Assembly: GCA_041576975.1 (NCBI GenBank) | Contig: JBFGJY010000018.1 | Location: 1-39,793, forward strand | DNA: 39,793 bases | Reading direction: 5' to 3' | Origin: JBFGJY01 sp041576975 | GTDB lineage: Bacteria; Pseudomonadota; Gammaproteobacteria; UBA4575 | Shown: in pieces, positions 17,150 through 26,031 of the stretch | How the letters are laid out: every line of letters starts with the position of its first letter | Position numbering within the stretch: position 1 is the first letter of the stretch | Made by a program: the position numbers and the translations under genes | Notes under the pieces: generated by a model | Seen by the model: only the letters and a program-made list of their open reading frames with translations | The model's database searches: none | What the model was told of the DNA's origin: nothing

Positions 17150-19306
17150 TTACGCAACTTGTGGATAAAAGGTTTCATTTTTACTCGCCATATTCTGTAG
17201 TTCATCCGTTGGTTTATAGATTGGGCTAATGTGTGAATAGCTATTCGCGCGTTCGCAAAATTCTTGCACGCCCATATCATCGATATAACGCAAAGCGCCG
17301 CCTCGGAAACTTGGAAAGGCAATGCCCAATATTAAACCCATATCTGCATCAAGAGGATAATCAACAATGCCATCCTCTACACAACGCACGGTCTCCATAC
17401 ACATGGGTATCATCAATCTATCAATAATTTCTTCATCACTAATTTCTATTGAGCCAGACTGAATGCTTTGCAGTATTTGTATTGCATTTTCATCTACAAG
17501 TTTTTTCAGCTTACCCTTTTTATCAAGCTCATATTTATAAAAACCCAGATAATTTTTTTGCCCATAACGCTCATGTACATACATAGCATCGGTCGCACTC
17601 TTATACTCTTTGCTCATTCGATCAGGATATCCAACAGCCATGACTTCTGAAGCATGATGCGCGGTATCAATCCCCACCACATCTAACAAATAAGCGGGGC
17701 CCATGGGCCAGCCAAATTTTTCCATTACATTATCGATACGCTGTATATCTACGCCATCATGCACTAAGGCATCAAACCCAGCGAAATAGGGAAACAGTAC
17801 GCGATTGACTAAAAAGCCTGGGCAATCATTGACTACAATCGGTGTTTTTCCCATGGCACTGGCATAGGCCACAGTAGTTGCAATTGCCAATTCGTTCGAT
17901 TTCGCACCACGAATAACTTCTACCAGCGGCATACGATATACCGGATTAAAAAAATGCATGCCACAAAATAATTCTGGTCGCTGCAAGGCTTCAGCGAGCT
18001 CGCTAATCGATATGGTTGATGTGTTAGAAGTGATAATGCAGTCTTTTTTTACTTCTTGTTCTACTTCTGTAAGCACAGCTGATTTTATTTTTTTATTTTC
18101 AACAACTGCTTCAACGATTAAGTCAGCGTTAGAAAAATCGCCATAACTTAAAGTTGTATCGATTTTATTGAGTATATTTGTTACCTCTTCAGCTTTGATT
18201 TTTCCACGCATCACTTGCTTCATCAGTAAATTGCTGGACTCTTGCAGTCCGAGCTCTAGTGCTTCTGACTTAATATCTTTCATTATGATAGGAATATTTT
18301 TACACGCCGATTGATATGCTATGCCCCCACCCATAATACCTGCACCTAAAACAGCTGCCCGTTTCACGGGATGTGCTTTTTTGGAGAGTATTTTACTGAC
18401 TTTTTTTATACGTTGATCGTTTAAGAACAAGCCAACCAAATTACGCGCTACATTTGTTTTAGCCATTTTCACAAAGCCATGAGCTTCTACTTTCATGGCT
18501 TCATCACGTGACATCCTTGCATGGTGTTGCACAGTTTCAACCGCTGCGATTGGCGCGGGAAAATTTCGGCCTGCTTTTGCTGCTACCACTGCTTTGGCAG
18601 ATTCAAATGCCATAATACTTTCTAATTGGTTTAGCTGTAGTGGTTGGCGCTTTTCTTGTTTACGCTTTTGATAATCTAGTTTTCCATCTAAACATTGCTT
18701 AACAATATGTAGGGCAGCGGCTTGAAGTTGATCCATTTCAACCACAGAATCCACAGCATGTTGTTTAAGCGCATCGGCTGCATTTTTCTCGTCACCTGTG
18801 CATATCCATTCCAATGCATTATCTGCTCCGATAAGTCGCGGTAGACGTACTGTACCGCCCCAACCTGGAAATAATCCAAGTTTAACTTCAGGCAACCCAA
18901 TGCGCGCAGATGTGGCCATGACACGGTAGTCAGTAGTCAAAGCGAGCTCGCATCCACCCCCTAAGGCGTAACCATTAATGGCAGTCACGGTAGGCATGGG
19001 TAGATCTTCGATACGACTAAACAAAGCCTGAGTGCTTTCGATCCATTGCAGTAACTCTTTTTCAGGCAAAGCGAAAAAGCCCAAAAACTCAGTTACATCT
19101 GCGCCTACTATAAAGACGTTTTTGTTGCTCGATATAACTAATGCTTTAAAATCTTCATTTTCTTCAATCGCACTAATTGCATCACTCAGCTCTTGTACAA
19201 CGGCTTTACTCAGTTTATTGATACTTTCTCCCTCGAGATCGAAAGTCAGTTGTGCAATTGCCCCTTGAAGAGAACTAATTGAAATCGCTTTACCAGAAAT
19301 AAACAT
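17150..19306 (-). CDS. fadB: Fatty acid oxidation complex alpha subunit FadB
   Basis: FadB combines enoyl-CoA hydratase/isomerase and 3-hydroxyacyl-CoA dehydrogenase activities. In the 718-residue protein the crotonase domain (about 1-190) carries NGYALGGGCELA and GLPEVKLGLFPGWGGTVRLP with the two catalytic glutamates. The dehydrogenase domain starts near 315 with the NAD loop AVLGAGIMGGGIAY, and has the catalytic histidine in MHFFNPVYRMPLVEV near 448. Two C-terminal dehydrogenase subdomains follow. The operon order fadB-fadA is the usual one. No FadR-type operator could be recognised in the 114-base upstream gap. Confidence 0.96.
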   Translation of the reverse strand: MFISGKAISISSLQGAIAQLTFDLEGESINKLSKAVVQELSDAISAIEENEDFKALVISSNKNVFIVGADVTEFLGFFALPEKELLQWIESTQALFSRIEDLPMPTVTAINGYALGGGCELALTTDYRVMATSARIGLPEVKLGLFPGWGGTVRLPRLIGADNALEWICTGDEKNAADALKQHAVDSVVEMDQLQAAALHIVKQCLDGKLDYQKRKQEKRQPLQLNQLESIMAFESAKAVVAAKAGRNFPAPIAAVETVQHHARMSRDEAMKVEAHGFVKMAKTNVARNLVGLFLNDQRIKKVSKILSKKAHPVKRAAVLGAGIMGGGIAYQSACKNIPIIMKDIKSEALELGLQESSNLLMKQVMRGKIKAEEVTNILNKIDTTLSYGDFSNADLIVEAVVENKKIKSAVLTEVEQEVKKDCIITSNTSTISISELAEALQRPELFCGMHFFNPVYRMPLVEVIRGAKSNELAIATTVAYASAMGKTPIVVNDCPGFLVNRVLFPYFAGFDALVHDGVDIQRIDNVMEKFGWPMGPAYLLDVVGIDTAHHASEVMAVGYPDRMSKEYKSATDAMYVHERYGQKNYLGFYKYELDKKGKLKKLVDENAIQILQSIQSGSIEISDEEIIDRLMIPMCMETVRCVEDGIVDYPLDADMGLILGIAFPSFRGGALRYIDDMGVQEFCERANSYSHISPIYKPTDELQNMASKNETFYPQVA

Positions 19307-19420
19307 GACTGATATGGAATGATATGGATGTAGGTTTTTTTATTGCGGCCATTTTACTAAGATAAGACATAAATGCATAACGGTTTTCTATAAGGCAATC
19401 TATTACTAAGGAAAAAAATT

Positions 19421-19855
19421 ATGGCGGAAATTACATTAGATCAAGCAAATACAATTATCGAAGCTGCTCACAAGGAAGGACAACATCGCAAGTTAGCACC
19501 GCTAACAGTCGTAGTGTTAGACTCTGGAGGCCATTTAAAAGCACTATCCAGAGCAGATGGCGCAAGCTTAATGCGTCCACAAATTGCAATGGCTAAAGCA
19601 TGGGGTGCAGTTGGTGTTGGTGTTTCGTCTCGCAAACTTGGAGAAATGGGCGAAGAAAGACCCATGTTCATGAATGCGTTAATCAATATATCTGATCAGC
19701 GACTGCTGCCCGTTCCGGGCGGAGTCTTAGTTAGAGACAAAAATAATAAAATTATCGGATCGGTAGGAATAACAGGTGATTTATCCGATCAAGACGAACA
19801 CTGTGCCATAGTTGGCATAGAAGCTGTCGGATTAATTGCCGACGCAGGAAAATAA
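19421..19855 (+). CDS. GlcG/HbpS family protein (DUF336)
   Basis: The 144-residue protein matches the GlcG/HbpS (DUF336) family throughout: LTVVVLDSGGHLKALSRADG near 27-46, ASLMRPQIAMAKAW, then the glycine-rich LLPVPGGVLVRD and GSVGITGDLSDQDEHCA. Some members bind haem or related small ligands, and GlcG is linked to glycolate use, but most have no known role. A good Shine-Dalgarno AAGGA sits about ten bases upstream of the ATG. It stands divergently from fadB with a 114-base gap that must hold both promoters. Confidence 0.9.
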   Translation: MAEITLDQANTIIEAAHKEGQHRKLAPLTVVVLDSGGHLKALSRADGASLMRPQIAMAKAWGAVGVGVSSRKLGEMGEERPMFMNALINISDQRLLPVPGGVLVRDKNNKIIGSVGITGDLSDQDEHCAIVGIEAVGLIADAGK

Positions 19856-19885
19856 GAACACTACCTGTTTAATTAGATAGTAATT

Positions 19886-20113
19886 TTATCCGTTTTCGTA
19901 TTCTGAAATATCGTCTATATCTATATTATCAGTACGACGTTCTTGCTTTGTACGACGATCTCTAGCAATCAAGTTCCCTTTGCTATCTTTAATCGGAAAC
20001 TCCTTGGCTATCTTATATCTACGATCGATACCAGTCCGTGGATCTTCCGTCATGTGAATCCTATCGAAGTCCTCAATGAATTCTTTGATTGCACTATCAA
20101 ATTCTTCTGCCAT
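19886..20113 (-). CDS. Small charged protein with DRR/ERR motifs, unknown
   Basis: This 75-residue, highly charged protein has no membrane segment. It carries repeated arginine pairs (TGIDRRYKI, ARDRRTKQERR) and an acidic C-terminus (NIDIDDISEYENG). Such DRR/ERR blocks appear in several small gammaproteobacterial proteins of unknown role. I assign no function. It is convergent with the DUF336 gene, with 30 bases between the stops. Confidence 0.55.
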   Translation of the reverse strand: MAEEFDSAIKEFIEDFDRIHMTEDPRTGIDRRYKIAKEFPIKDSKGNLIARDRRTKQERRTDNIDIDDISEYENG

Positions 20114-20188
20114 GTTTCTAAGTTCACTAAATTAGAGTAAAATATAACCTCACAATCTTCTTGTGGAAATTGAGCAATAGCTCAGAAA

Positions 20189-20217
20189 TTGCATAATTCA
20201 CAAAATAACACTATAAA
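20189..20217 (+). promoter_or_regulatory. Predicted sigma-70 promoter for sat
   Basis: TTGCAT (20189-20194) and TATAAA (20212-20217) are separated by exactly 17 bases, close to the TTGACA/TATAAT consensus. This is the only good match I saw in the 321-base gap (20114-20434) before sat and would give a leader of about 210 bases. The remainder of the gap shows no gene. Confidence 0.5.
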
Positions 20218-20434
20218 ATAGAGAAAGTTACATTCAGAAATTTATTATGAATGATCTCTAGTTTGATGTGCTATTCGAAAAAAGTCACCTAATAGGACTA
20301 TTAGGATAATCGACTAGCAAGCTTGGTCTTTTCATACTGTAATTAATAAATTAAATAAATAGAAGCATTTCGCCTTTATCAAGTAAACCAATTCTGTTTA
20401 ATAAAATCAGCTGATTGATATTTGGGAGAGAGCA

Positions 20435-21619
20435 ATGATTAAGCCACATGGATCGGACACTTTAATGCCTTTGTTTATAGAAGATGAAACATTACGAAAT
20501 AAATTTAAACAGGAAGCTGATAACCTACCTTCGATTCTTCTAAATTCTGCAGCTGCTTCAAATGCCGTGATGCTAGGCGCCGGCTATTTCACACCTTTGA
20601 CAGGATTTATGAATGCTGCAGACGCAATTTCTGTAGCGGACACTATGCATACCAGTAGCGGTCTATTTTGGCCAACTCCTGTAGTAAATCTTGTTCATGA
20701 TGCGACTCTAATTGGACCTGCAAAACGTATTGCGCTAAGAGATCCGAATGTTGAGGGTAATCCTGTAATTGCAATCCAAGATATTGAAGCCATTGAAGAA
20801 CTTAGTAGCGATCAAATTTCTACGATTACTAAACAAGTCTATCGAACCACAGATGCCAATCATCCCGGTGTGGCAACTTTCATGTCGTTAGGGAATAAAG
20901 TCATATCTGGTCCTATACAAGTTCTAAATTACAGCTATTTCAGAGATGAGTTCCCAGGGACATTTCGCACTGCAGTAGAAATTCGTGATGAAATTGCCGA
21001 GCGTGGCTGGCAATCCGTAGTTGGATTTCAAACTCGTAACCCCATGCACCGTGCCCATGAAGAGTTATGCAAAATGGCACAAGCTGCTACTAATGCAGAT
21101 GGCGTACTCATACACATGTTACTGGGTAAATTAAAACCAGGTGATATCCCTGCACCAGTGCGTGATGATGCAATTCGTAAAATGGTTGAGCTCTATTTCC
21201 CGCCTAATACGGTAATGATTACGGGCTATGGATTCGACATGCTTTATGCAGGACCACGTGAAGCAGTGTTACATGCCGTGTTTCGTCAAAATTGTGGCTG
21301 CACTCATTTTATTGTCGGTCGTGACCATGCTGGTGTGGGAGATTATTATGGCGCTTTTGATGCACAAATTATATTCGATAATGAAGTCCCCACTGACGCA
21401 CTCGAAATAGAAATTTTTAAAGCTGATCACACCGCATATTCAAAAAAATTAAATAAAGTTGTCATGATGCGTGATGTGCCTGACCATCACAAACAAGATT
21501 TCGTGCTTTTATCTGGAACCAAGGTACGTGCAATGCTTGCAGCGGGTGAAGAATTACCTAAGGAGTTTGCGCGGCCCGAAGTTGCAAAAATTCTAATGGA
21601 CTATTATCAAAGCACATAG
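20435..21619 (+). CDS. sat: ATP sulfurylase (sulfate adenylyltransferase, Sat type)
   Basis: Sat interconverts sulfate plus ATP with APS plus pyrophosphate. The 394-residue protein is the homo-oligomeric Sat form, not the CysD/CysN heterodimer. It contains the nucleotide-binding QTRNPMHRAH at residues 199-208, VGRDHAGVG at 294-302 and LSGTKVRAMLAAGE near 360. No APS kinase domain is fused. This form is used by sulfur oxidisers (in the APS-to-ATP direction), by sulfate reducers and by some assimilators. Neither aprAB nor cys genes lie nearby, so the direction is undecided. GGGAGAG lies a few bases before the ATG. Confidence 0.95.
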   Translation: MIKPHGSDTLMPLFIEDETLRNKFKQEADNLPSILLNSAAASNAVMLGAGYFTPLTGFMNAADAISVADTMHTSSGLFWPTPVVNLVHDATLIGPAKRIALRDPNVEGNPVIAIQDIEAIEELSSDQISTITKQVYRTTDANHPGVATFMSLGNKVISGPIQVLNYSYFRDEFPGTFRTAVEIRDEIAERGWQSVVGFQTRNPMHRAHEELCKMAQAATNADGVLIHMLLGKLKPGDIPAPVRDDAIRKMVELYFPPNTVMITGYGFDMLYAGPREAVLHAVFRQNCGCTHFIVGRDHAGVGDYYGAFDAQIIFDNEVPTDALEIEIFKADHTAYSKKLNKVVMMRDVPDHHKQDFVLLSGTKVRAMLAAGEELPKEFARPEVAKILMDYYQST

Positions 21620-21680
21620 AAATGGTTATCTGAAGCCGGCTAAAGTAAACAATTTTCGTTTGCCTTAGTGCTTCGAAAAA

Positions 21681-22406
21681 TTAGATACGCGTCTGGATCG
21701 AGGACATCACACGATTTTCCATGCCCTCAAGTACTTCCCGATCTTCTGTGAGAATTACGAAACTACCCTGTTGTGCTCCAAATAGAGTTCCTTTAAAGCG
21801 TTGATCATCCAATTGAATTCGCTTGCCGACATTTTCCCAAGGGATGTACATAACAGTTACTGCTTTGCCTTGATCATCTAGAATAATATGCGGAACAAAC
21901 TTATCTCCAAAAGGGCAATTTGCAGCATGGCGAATATGGCCAATGCCTTCATTGGCTTGAATTCCATGCGGTTTCAATAATATGTTTAACGAAGCTAGTT
22001 GGATATTTTCATCTTTCTCTAAGATGTAGAGTTCATTGTATACATGGGCTAACACATCTTGTTCTAAACCATGGGATTCTCCAAACTTGTACATGCTTAT
22101 CGATAAACCTATCGCGAGTACGATGCCTGCGGCTAGTGACATCCATGTATAGTTACTATATTTAGTGGCGTTGGAAATCTGGCTTTGACCCATGCGCTGT
22201 GCCAACAGAATGCGTGATTCAAGACCTTCAGGTGCTTCTACTTTTATGGCTGTAGAAAGCTTGTCATCAAAGAGTTTGATCTCTTGCAAATAATCTGCAC
22301 AACTATTGCAGCTGCTGAGATGTTTCATAATCACTGGACTTCGACTTTTCGGATCAGTCGTTAACTCTCTTCGAACTTCTAAGCACGTTGTATCCATACT
22401 ACTCAT
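21681..22406 (-). CDS. DUF3379-type membrane anti-sigma protein
   Basis: The 241-residue protein has a zinc-finger-like N-terminus, C8 plus H29xxxC33xxC36 (HLSSCNSC), as in ZAS anti-sigma factors. One membrane helix lies at about residues 88-106, and a ~130-residue periplasmic DUF3379-like domain includes ILLKPHGIQANEGIGHIRHA. It lies 14 bases downstream of the ECF sigma gene, the standard arrangement for a cognate anti-sigma factor. The extracytoplasmic domain would sense or relay an envelope signal; which signal is unknown. Assignment rests on motif plus position. Confidence 0.87.
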   Translation of the reverse strand: MSSMDTTCLEVRRELTTDPKSRSPVIMKHLSSCNSCADYLQEIKLFDDKLSTAIKVEAPEGLESRILLAQRMGQSQISNATKYSNYTWMSLAAGIVLAIGLSISMYKFGESHGLEQDVLAHVYNELYILEKDENIQLASLNILLKPHGIQANEGIGHIRHAANCPFGDKFVPHIILDDQGKAVTVMYIPWENVGKRIQLDDQRFKGTLFGAQQGSFVILTEDREVLEGMENRVMSSIQTRI

Positions 22407-22420
22407 CTAATCTCTTGATT

Positions 22421-22972
22421 CTATATTTCAACGATTTGTTCACTGTCACTAGTACTATCATCATTCAAAATTGCACGTAATTTTTTACGCGCACGAAACA
22501 CACGTGTCATCACGGCACCAGATTTAATACCAAGGATTTCAGCAATTTCTTTACAGCTATAACCCCCTAACACTTGTAAAAGAAGAGGTTCTAAATACTC
22601 TTCTGGCAACTCTTTCAAAGCATTACGTAGAGCAATTAATTCAGTCTTGGCAAAATCATCTTCAAGATGTACAAACTTGTCTACATTAATATCATCAATT
22701 GGCGTTGTATCAGGCCTGACTTTTTCAAATCGCCTTGCATTTTCACGTCGGTAAATTGTAAACAGCCAACTTTTTACGGCATTAGGATCCTTCAAAGAAT
22801 CCATGGCCTTCCAGGCCCGCAAAAATGTCTCCTGAACCAGATCCTCTGCTACTTGGACATCTTTGGTGAGCCATAATCCATAGCGATATAAATCTTTGGA
22901 ATAGGCATGCACGATGGCCTCAAACTGTGAAGATTTAATTCCTGCATCTAGTTGACCAGTTTTTTTCTGCAT
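22421..22972 (-). CDS. ECF (RpoE-like) sigma factor
   Basis: The 183-residue protein has sigma region 2 (YRYGLWLTKDVQVAEDLVQETFLRAW, about residues 30-55, then SWLFTIYRREN) and region 4 (LPEEYLEPLLLQVLGGYSCKEIAEILGI, from about 121). These are typical of group 4 sigma factors, with no region 1 or 3. It is co-transcribed with the anti-sigma gene downstream. Two AAGTT...AACTT inverted repeats lie 34-75 bases upstream of its start, which may be regulatory. The target promoters cannot be read directly from this window. Confidence 0.93.
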   Translation of the reverse strand: MQKKTGQLDAGIKSSQFEAIVHAYSKDLYRYGLWLTKDVQVAEDLVQETFLRAWKAMDSLKDPNAVKSWLFTIYRRENARRFEKVRPDTTPIDDINVDKFVHLEDDFAKTELIALRNALKELPEEYLEPLLLQVLGGYSCKEIAEILGIKSGAVMTRVFRARKKLRAILNDDSTSDSEQIVEI

Positions 22973-23005
22973 GGCTTACATATCTATAGAAACCAATATA
23001 GTTGT

Positions 23006-23047
23006 AAGTTATAAACTTTGATTGTTATTAGAAAGTTATTATAACTT
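23006..23047 (-). promoter_or_regulatory. Two AAGTT/AACTT inverted repeats upstream of the ECF sigma gene
   Basis: AAGTTATTATAACTT (23033-23047) is a perfect palindrome around one central base. AAGTTATAAACTT (23006-23018) repeats the same half-sites around three bases. Both lie in the 108-base gap between the M23 peptidase and the sigma gene. They could be operator sites; AT-rich chance similarity is possible. Confidence 0.35.
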
Positions 23048-23080
23048 ATTGTTAATAATAGCTTTAGATAATCCTTTGAT

Positions 23081-23914
23081 TTATTCTTCTGCCGACATTT
23101 CGCCCATGAGTAACCCTGGGTCTAGACGCTGCTGATGCCAGTTCATACGCCAATCCAAGTGCGCGCCCGTCACTCTACCTGTTTTGCCTACCAATGCGAT
23201 TTTTTGTCCTTGTTCAACTCGATCCCCAACTTTAACTAAAATTTTTTGTAAATGTAAAAAAGATGAAGATAAACTATGACCGTGGTCAAGCACTAAAGTG
23301 CCACCTGAAAAATACATATCATCATTCACGTAAGTGACCACACCTGCCGCCGGCGCCACTACGGGTGTGCCTATGGGAGCGGCGATATCGATGCCAAAAT
23401 GTGGTCGCCTAGCTTGTCCATTGAGTATCCTCTGACTACCATAGACCCCAGAAATTGGCCCTTGCACAGGCCATATAAAACCTGACTTATAATCCTTACG
23501 ATCATCATCTAAGCTACGCGCTTTGGAAATACTCTCGCTTTCTTTGCGTATTCGCTTTAGAGCTTCTTTATTGGGATTAACTTTCTTATCCGGTAAACCA
23601 TTTATGCGTTGGATATCATATTCGCGTGATGCGACTTTTAGCTTATAAATAGTTTTAGACCCATCAACTGAATAAATTGCTATGGTTGTGTGTTGTGGAT
23701 AATCTCGACCAAAACCAAGTATGAATTCACCATTAGAAGAAACGCGTACCCAATGTCCATTAATTTGCACTTTTGAACCTGAAGTAACTTCGCCATAAAC
23801 TAAACCGCCCTGTATTAAATTACCAGTGAGTTCGAAATAGTCTTCGTCTGCGAATGCGACCTGAGAAACTACAACGAAAAATACACAACAAGCAAATCTA
23901 GAGAGGGAAAACAT
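23081..23914 (-). CDS. Exported M23 family metallopeptidase
   Basis: M23 peptidases cut peptidoglycan cross-links or activate amidases. After a signal peptide (MFSLSRFACCVFFVVVSQVAFA) come a ~90-residue beta-rich domain and a charged linker. The LytM-type domain has HFGIDIA (H172, D176), a central histidine in SSFLHLQ (H221) and GAHLDWRMNW. The last motif is HxD (H252, D254) where the canonical enzyme has HxH. This variant occurs in a known subgroup, so activity is likely but not certain. I prefer the ATG at 23914 (277 residues) to the GTG at 23926 because it gives a cleaner signal. It precedes the ECF sigma gene on the same strand. Confidence 0.87.
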   Translation of the reverse strand: MFSLSRFACCVFFVVVSQVAFADEDYFELTGNLIQGGLVYGEVTSGSKVQINGHWVRVSSNGEFILGFGRDYPQHTTIAIYSVDGSKTIYKLKVASREYDIQRINGLPDKKVNPNKEALKRIRKESESISKARSLDDDRKDYKSGFIWPVQGPISGVYGSQRILNGQARRPHFGIDIAAPIGTPVVAPAAGVVTYVNDDMYFSGGTLVLDHGHSLSSSFLHLQKILVKVGDRVEQGQKIALVGKTGRVTGAHLDWRMNWHQQRLDPGLLMGEMSAEE

Positions 23915-24076
23915 ATAGAGAACCACAGCAAGATCGCAAATTGCTTATCTTGACATAAATACAATACTCATGTCGTCAATCTTTAAAGAGGCGAACTAAA
24001 TAATGGCTTATTTAAACTTTAATAGATAAGTAAAAAAGTGTATGTTTACACAAATTTAGAAAATAGGTTTTGGTTC

Positions 24077-24313
24077 CTAATAATTCGTCAACTTAGCGAT
24101 TTTATCCGCTATTCGATTTCTTAGTATACCGGTGTCTATTCTTGGATCTTTTTTCGCTGTCAATTTCTTTTTATTTTTATTATTTTTTTCATCCTCAGCC
24201 ATCCGTAAATGATCGATATCCGTATCATCAGATTCTACAGGTACAGATTTGACAGTCTTTAGTAGCTTATTACCTAATACACTATCAAATAAAGATTTGT
24301 TTACCATCCCCAT
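24077..24313 (-). CDS. Small charged hypothetical protein, 78 residues
   Basis: This small lysine/aspartate-rich protein has no signal or membrane segment. It contains ESDDTDIDHLRMAEDEKN followed by a run of NKNKKKLTAKK. A strong Shine-Dalgarno GAGGAG a few bases before the ATG at 24313 supports translation; the second ATG two codons later is also possible. I recognise no family. It lies alone between two AT-rich gaps. Confidence 0.6.
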   Translation of the reverse strand: MGMVNKSLFDSVLGNKLLKTVKSVPVESDDTDIDHLRMAEDEKNNKNKKKLTAKKDPRIDTGILRNRIADKIAKLTNY

Positions 24314-24491
24314 TCTCCTCTATGATTCAGTTTTTAAATCATGCCCTAAAAGGTTCCTTCAGTAATAGAGACTAATCACAATATTTAAGTTGCAAAAAGC
24401 TTCCAATACAAGTAATTAGGTCCCTAAAGAAATCAGCGGTAGTGTTTTAAGTGTAAACGGCAAATCGTTTATCTGCACTGAGGTGAACAAA

Positions 24492-24908
24492 TTACATGGT
24501 TTCCGTGACGCATTTATCTCGTGAGGAACGTGCGAGATCGATGGTTTGTTGGTAATAGTCACTTAGCTCATCAAAATTCAGTTCGTTTTTTGTTTTTGAA
24601 ACGGCCACAACATAATTCGCAAACTCTTGATCCGCGGGCATGTTTTCACTAATACAATGACAAAATTCTTGGTGCCCTATGGCTTTGATACAAGCAAGCT
24701 TGGTATGTAAAACATGCAAATTAAATTGTTTTAGCATAGAGTCTGAGGTTACTTGATCACTTGTTGCACTCTCCTCAACCAAATGGGCAGCCTCGTAACG
24801 CTCTAATTCCTCTAATGTATTGGGGATATCTTCTGCAGTTGAAATTGCTATGAAAAATACATACACAAAGACAGTCTTATATATCCATACTAATATGTTT
24901 GTAAACAT
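24492..24908 (-). CDS. Hypothetical secreted protein with conserved-looking cysteines
   Basis: The 138-residue protein has a hydrophobic N-terminus (about residues 5-24) compatible with a signal peptide cut after STAE. The remainder is helical and hydrophilic with cysteines in ACIKAIGHQEFCHCISENMP and a fourth near the end (RDKCVTETM). The cysteine pattern suggests disulfides in the periplasm. No family is recognised. Neighbours are unrelated and the gaps on both sides hold no visible gene. Confidence 0.6.
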   Translation of the reverse strand: MFTNILVWIYKTVFVYVFFIAISTAEDIPNTLEELERYEAAHLVEESATSDQVTSDSMLKQFNLHVLHTKLACIKAIGHQEFCHCISENMPADQEFANYVVAVSKTKNELNFDELSDYYQQTIDLARSSRDKCVTETM

Positions 24909-25154
24909 AATGATTTCCGCTAGAAAATAAAATTAATTTTTTACATCTATTAATACATTTTTATGATGGTATACATGATCTGCTACTTTCAGCTATTATT
25001 AATAACATCAAGCTACAATTTAAACCTTCATATTAGTGGTAAATTTCACAAGGGTGTAGATCCTATAGTGTGTCTTCGGTACGATAGCACATTGAGAGCT
25101 AGTTGCTTTCTCAAGCTTAAGACAATTTTTATTAACTGACGAGGAGATAAACAA

Positions 25155-25340
25155 ATGGTTATGAATGTAGGTGATACCGAGCGTATGTTCAGAATTTTAA
25201 TAGGTCTTTTACTGATAGGCCTTGCATTTGCATTTGGTGGCGTTTGGTGGCTAGGCTTGATCGGGATAATCCCTGTGTTTACAGGAGTGACTGGCTGGTG
25301 CCCCGCTTACCTATCGTTTGGAATTTCAAGCTGTAATTAA
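25155..25340 (+). CDS. DUF2892 (YgaP-like) small membrane protein
   Basis: The 61-residue protein matches DUF2892. It has MNVGDTERMFRILIGLLLIG, two membrane helices separated by GGVWW, and the typical ending VTGWCPAYLSFGISSC with two cysteines. The domain occurs alone or fused to rhodanese domains (YgaP). The standalone form has no proven role; links to sulfur or thiol chemistry are inferred from the fusion. A strong Shine-Dalgarno GAGGAG is eight bases upstream of the ATG. A weak GGGCA/TGCCC hairpin follows the stop at about 25359-25375. Confidence 0.9.
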   Translation: MVMNVGDTERMFRILIGLLLIGLAFAFGGVWWLGLIGIIPVFTGVTGWCPAYLSFGISSCN

Positions 25341-25460
25341 CCACACTTAGTCCTTTCGGGCATTCATTTTGCCCATTAATTACCTGAAAATCATCTGGTA
25401 TTCAGGAATATCTTATATTTGCTAAAACTTACCTTAATAAATGGACTGAAATAAATAAAT

Positions 25461-26024
25461 GTGGCTCTAAGCACTGAAATTTTGCGTGATCAGCTAGAAG
25501 GCGAATATCCAATTGATGTAGTGGGAATCTATATCAATCGTTCCGGCGTTCGTATCCAATATCGTGAGAAATTTGGGGATGGAGAAATAGATCGTCAACT
25601 GCGTAAAGCCCAGTTAATGGAAACGGTTAATTCTCTCATGAAAAAGGCAGCTTATATGGATGCCAATCTAGATCGAAATAGCAAAATGATGCTGCAGCTT
25701 GAAAGCGGCAATGTAGACATGGTAATCCAACGCGTTAAAAACGCCACAAAAACTCAAAGCCCAGATGAATATCGATTACGACAAGACGTAGTTTGTAATA
25801 CAGATGATCAATATATCTTTGCGACTAAATATTATGCGCTTGATTGCAAAGAAGCAGTAGATGTAACGGCACATACATTAAGAGAGCATGTCTGTTCTGA
25901 TGACGAAAAAAAATACATATTAGAGTTACAGCATCTCAGTACTACAGACCGATATACATCCATCGCAAGATTTCACACTGGTGTCTCATACTCAACAATT
26001 ATGGGTCTAGAAACTCAAGGATAA
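25461..26024 (+). CDS. Hypothetical soluble protein, 187 residues
   Basis: I recognise no family. The protein is charged and has no membrane segment. It has an N-terminal strand-rich part (YPIDVVGIYINRSGVRIQY), a long helical middle rich in K, R and M (QLMETVNSLMKKAAYMDANL), and a C-terminal part with three cysteines (VCNTDDQ, DCKEAVD, HVCSDDE). The start is a GTG at 25461 with no evident Shine-Dalgarno sequence. It converges on the GGDEF-EAL gene with only seven bases between the stops. Confidence 0.6.
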   Translation: MALSTEILRDQLEGEYPIDVVGIYINRSGVRIQYREKFGDGEIDRQLRKAQLMETVNSLMKKAAYMDANLDRNSKMMLQLESGNVDMVIQRVKNATKTQSPDEYRLRQDVVCNTDDQYIFATKYYALDCKEAVDVTAHTLREHVCSDDEKKYILELQHLSTTDRYTSIARFHTGVSYSTIMGLETQG

Positions 26025-26031
26025 TCAATTG

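Noticed and set aside
20218..20434. Riboswitch in the sat leader
   Set aside because: No known riboswitch motif (SAM or cobalamin type) or clear hairpin plus T-run could be recognised.
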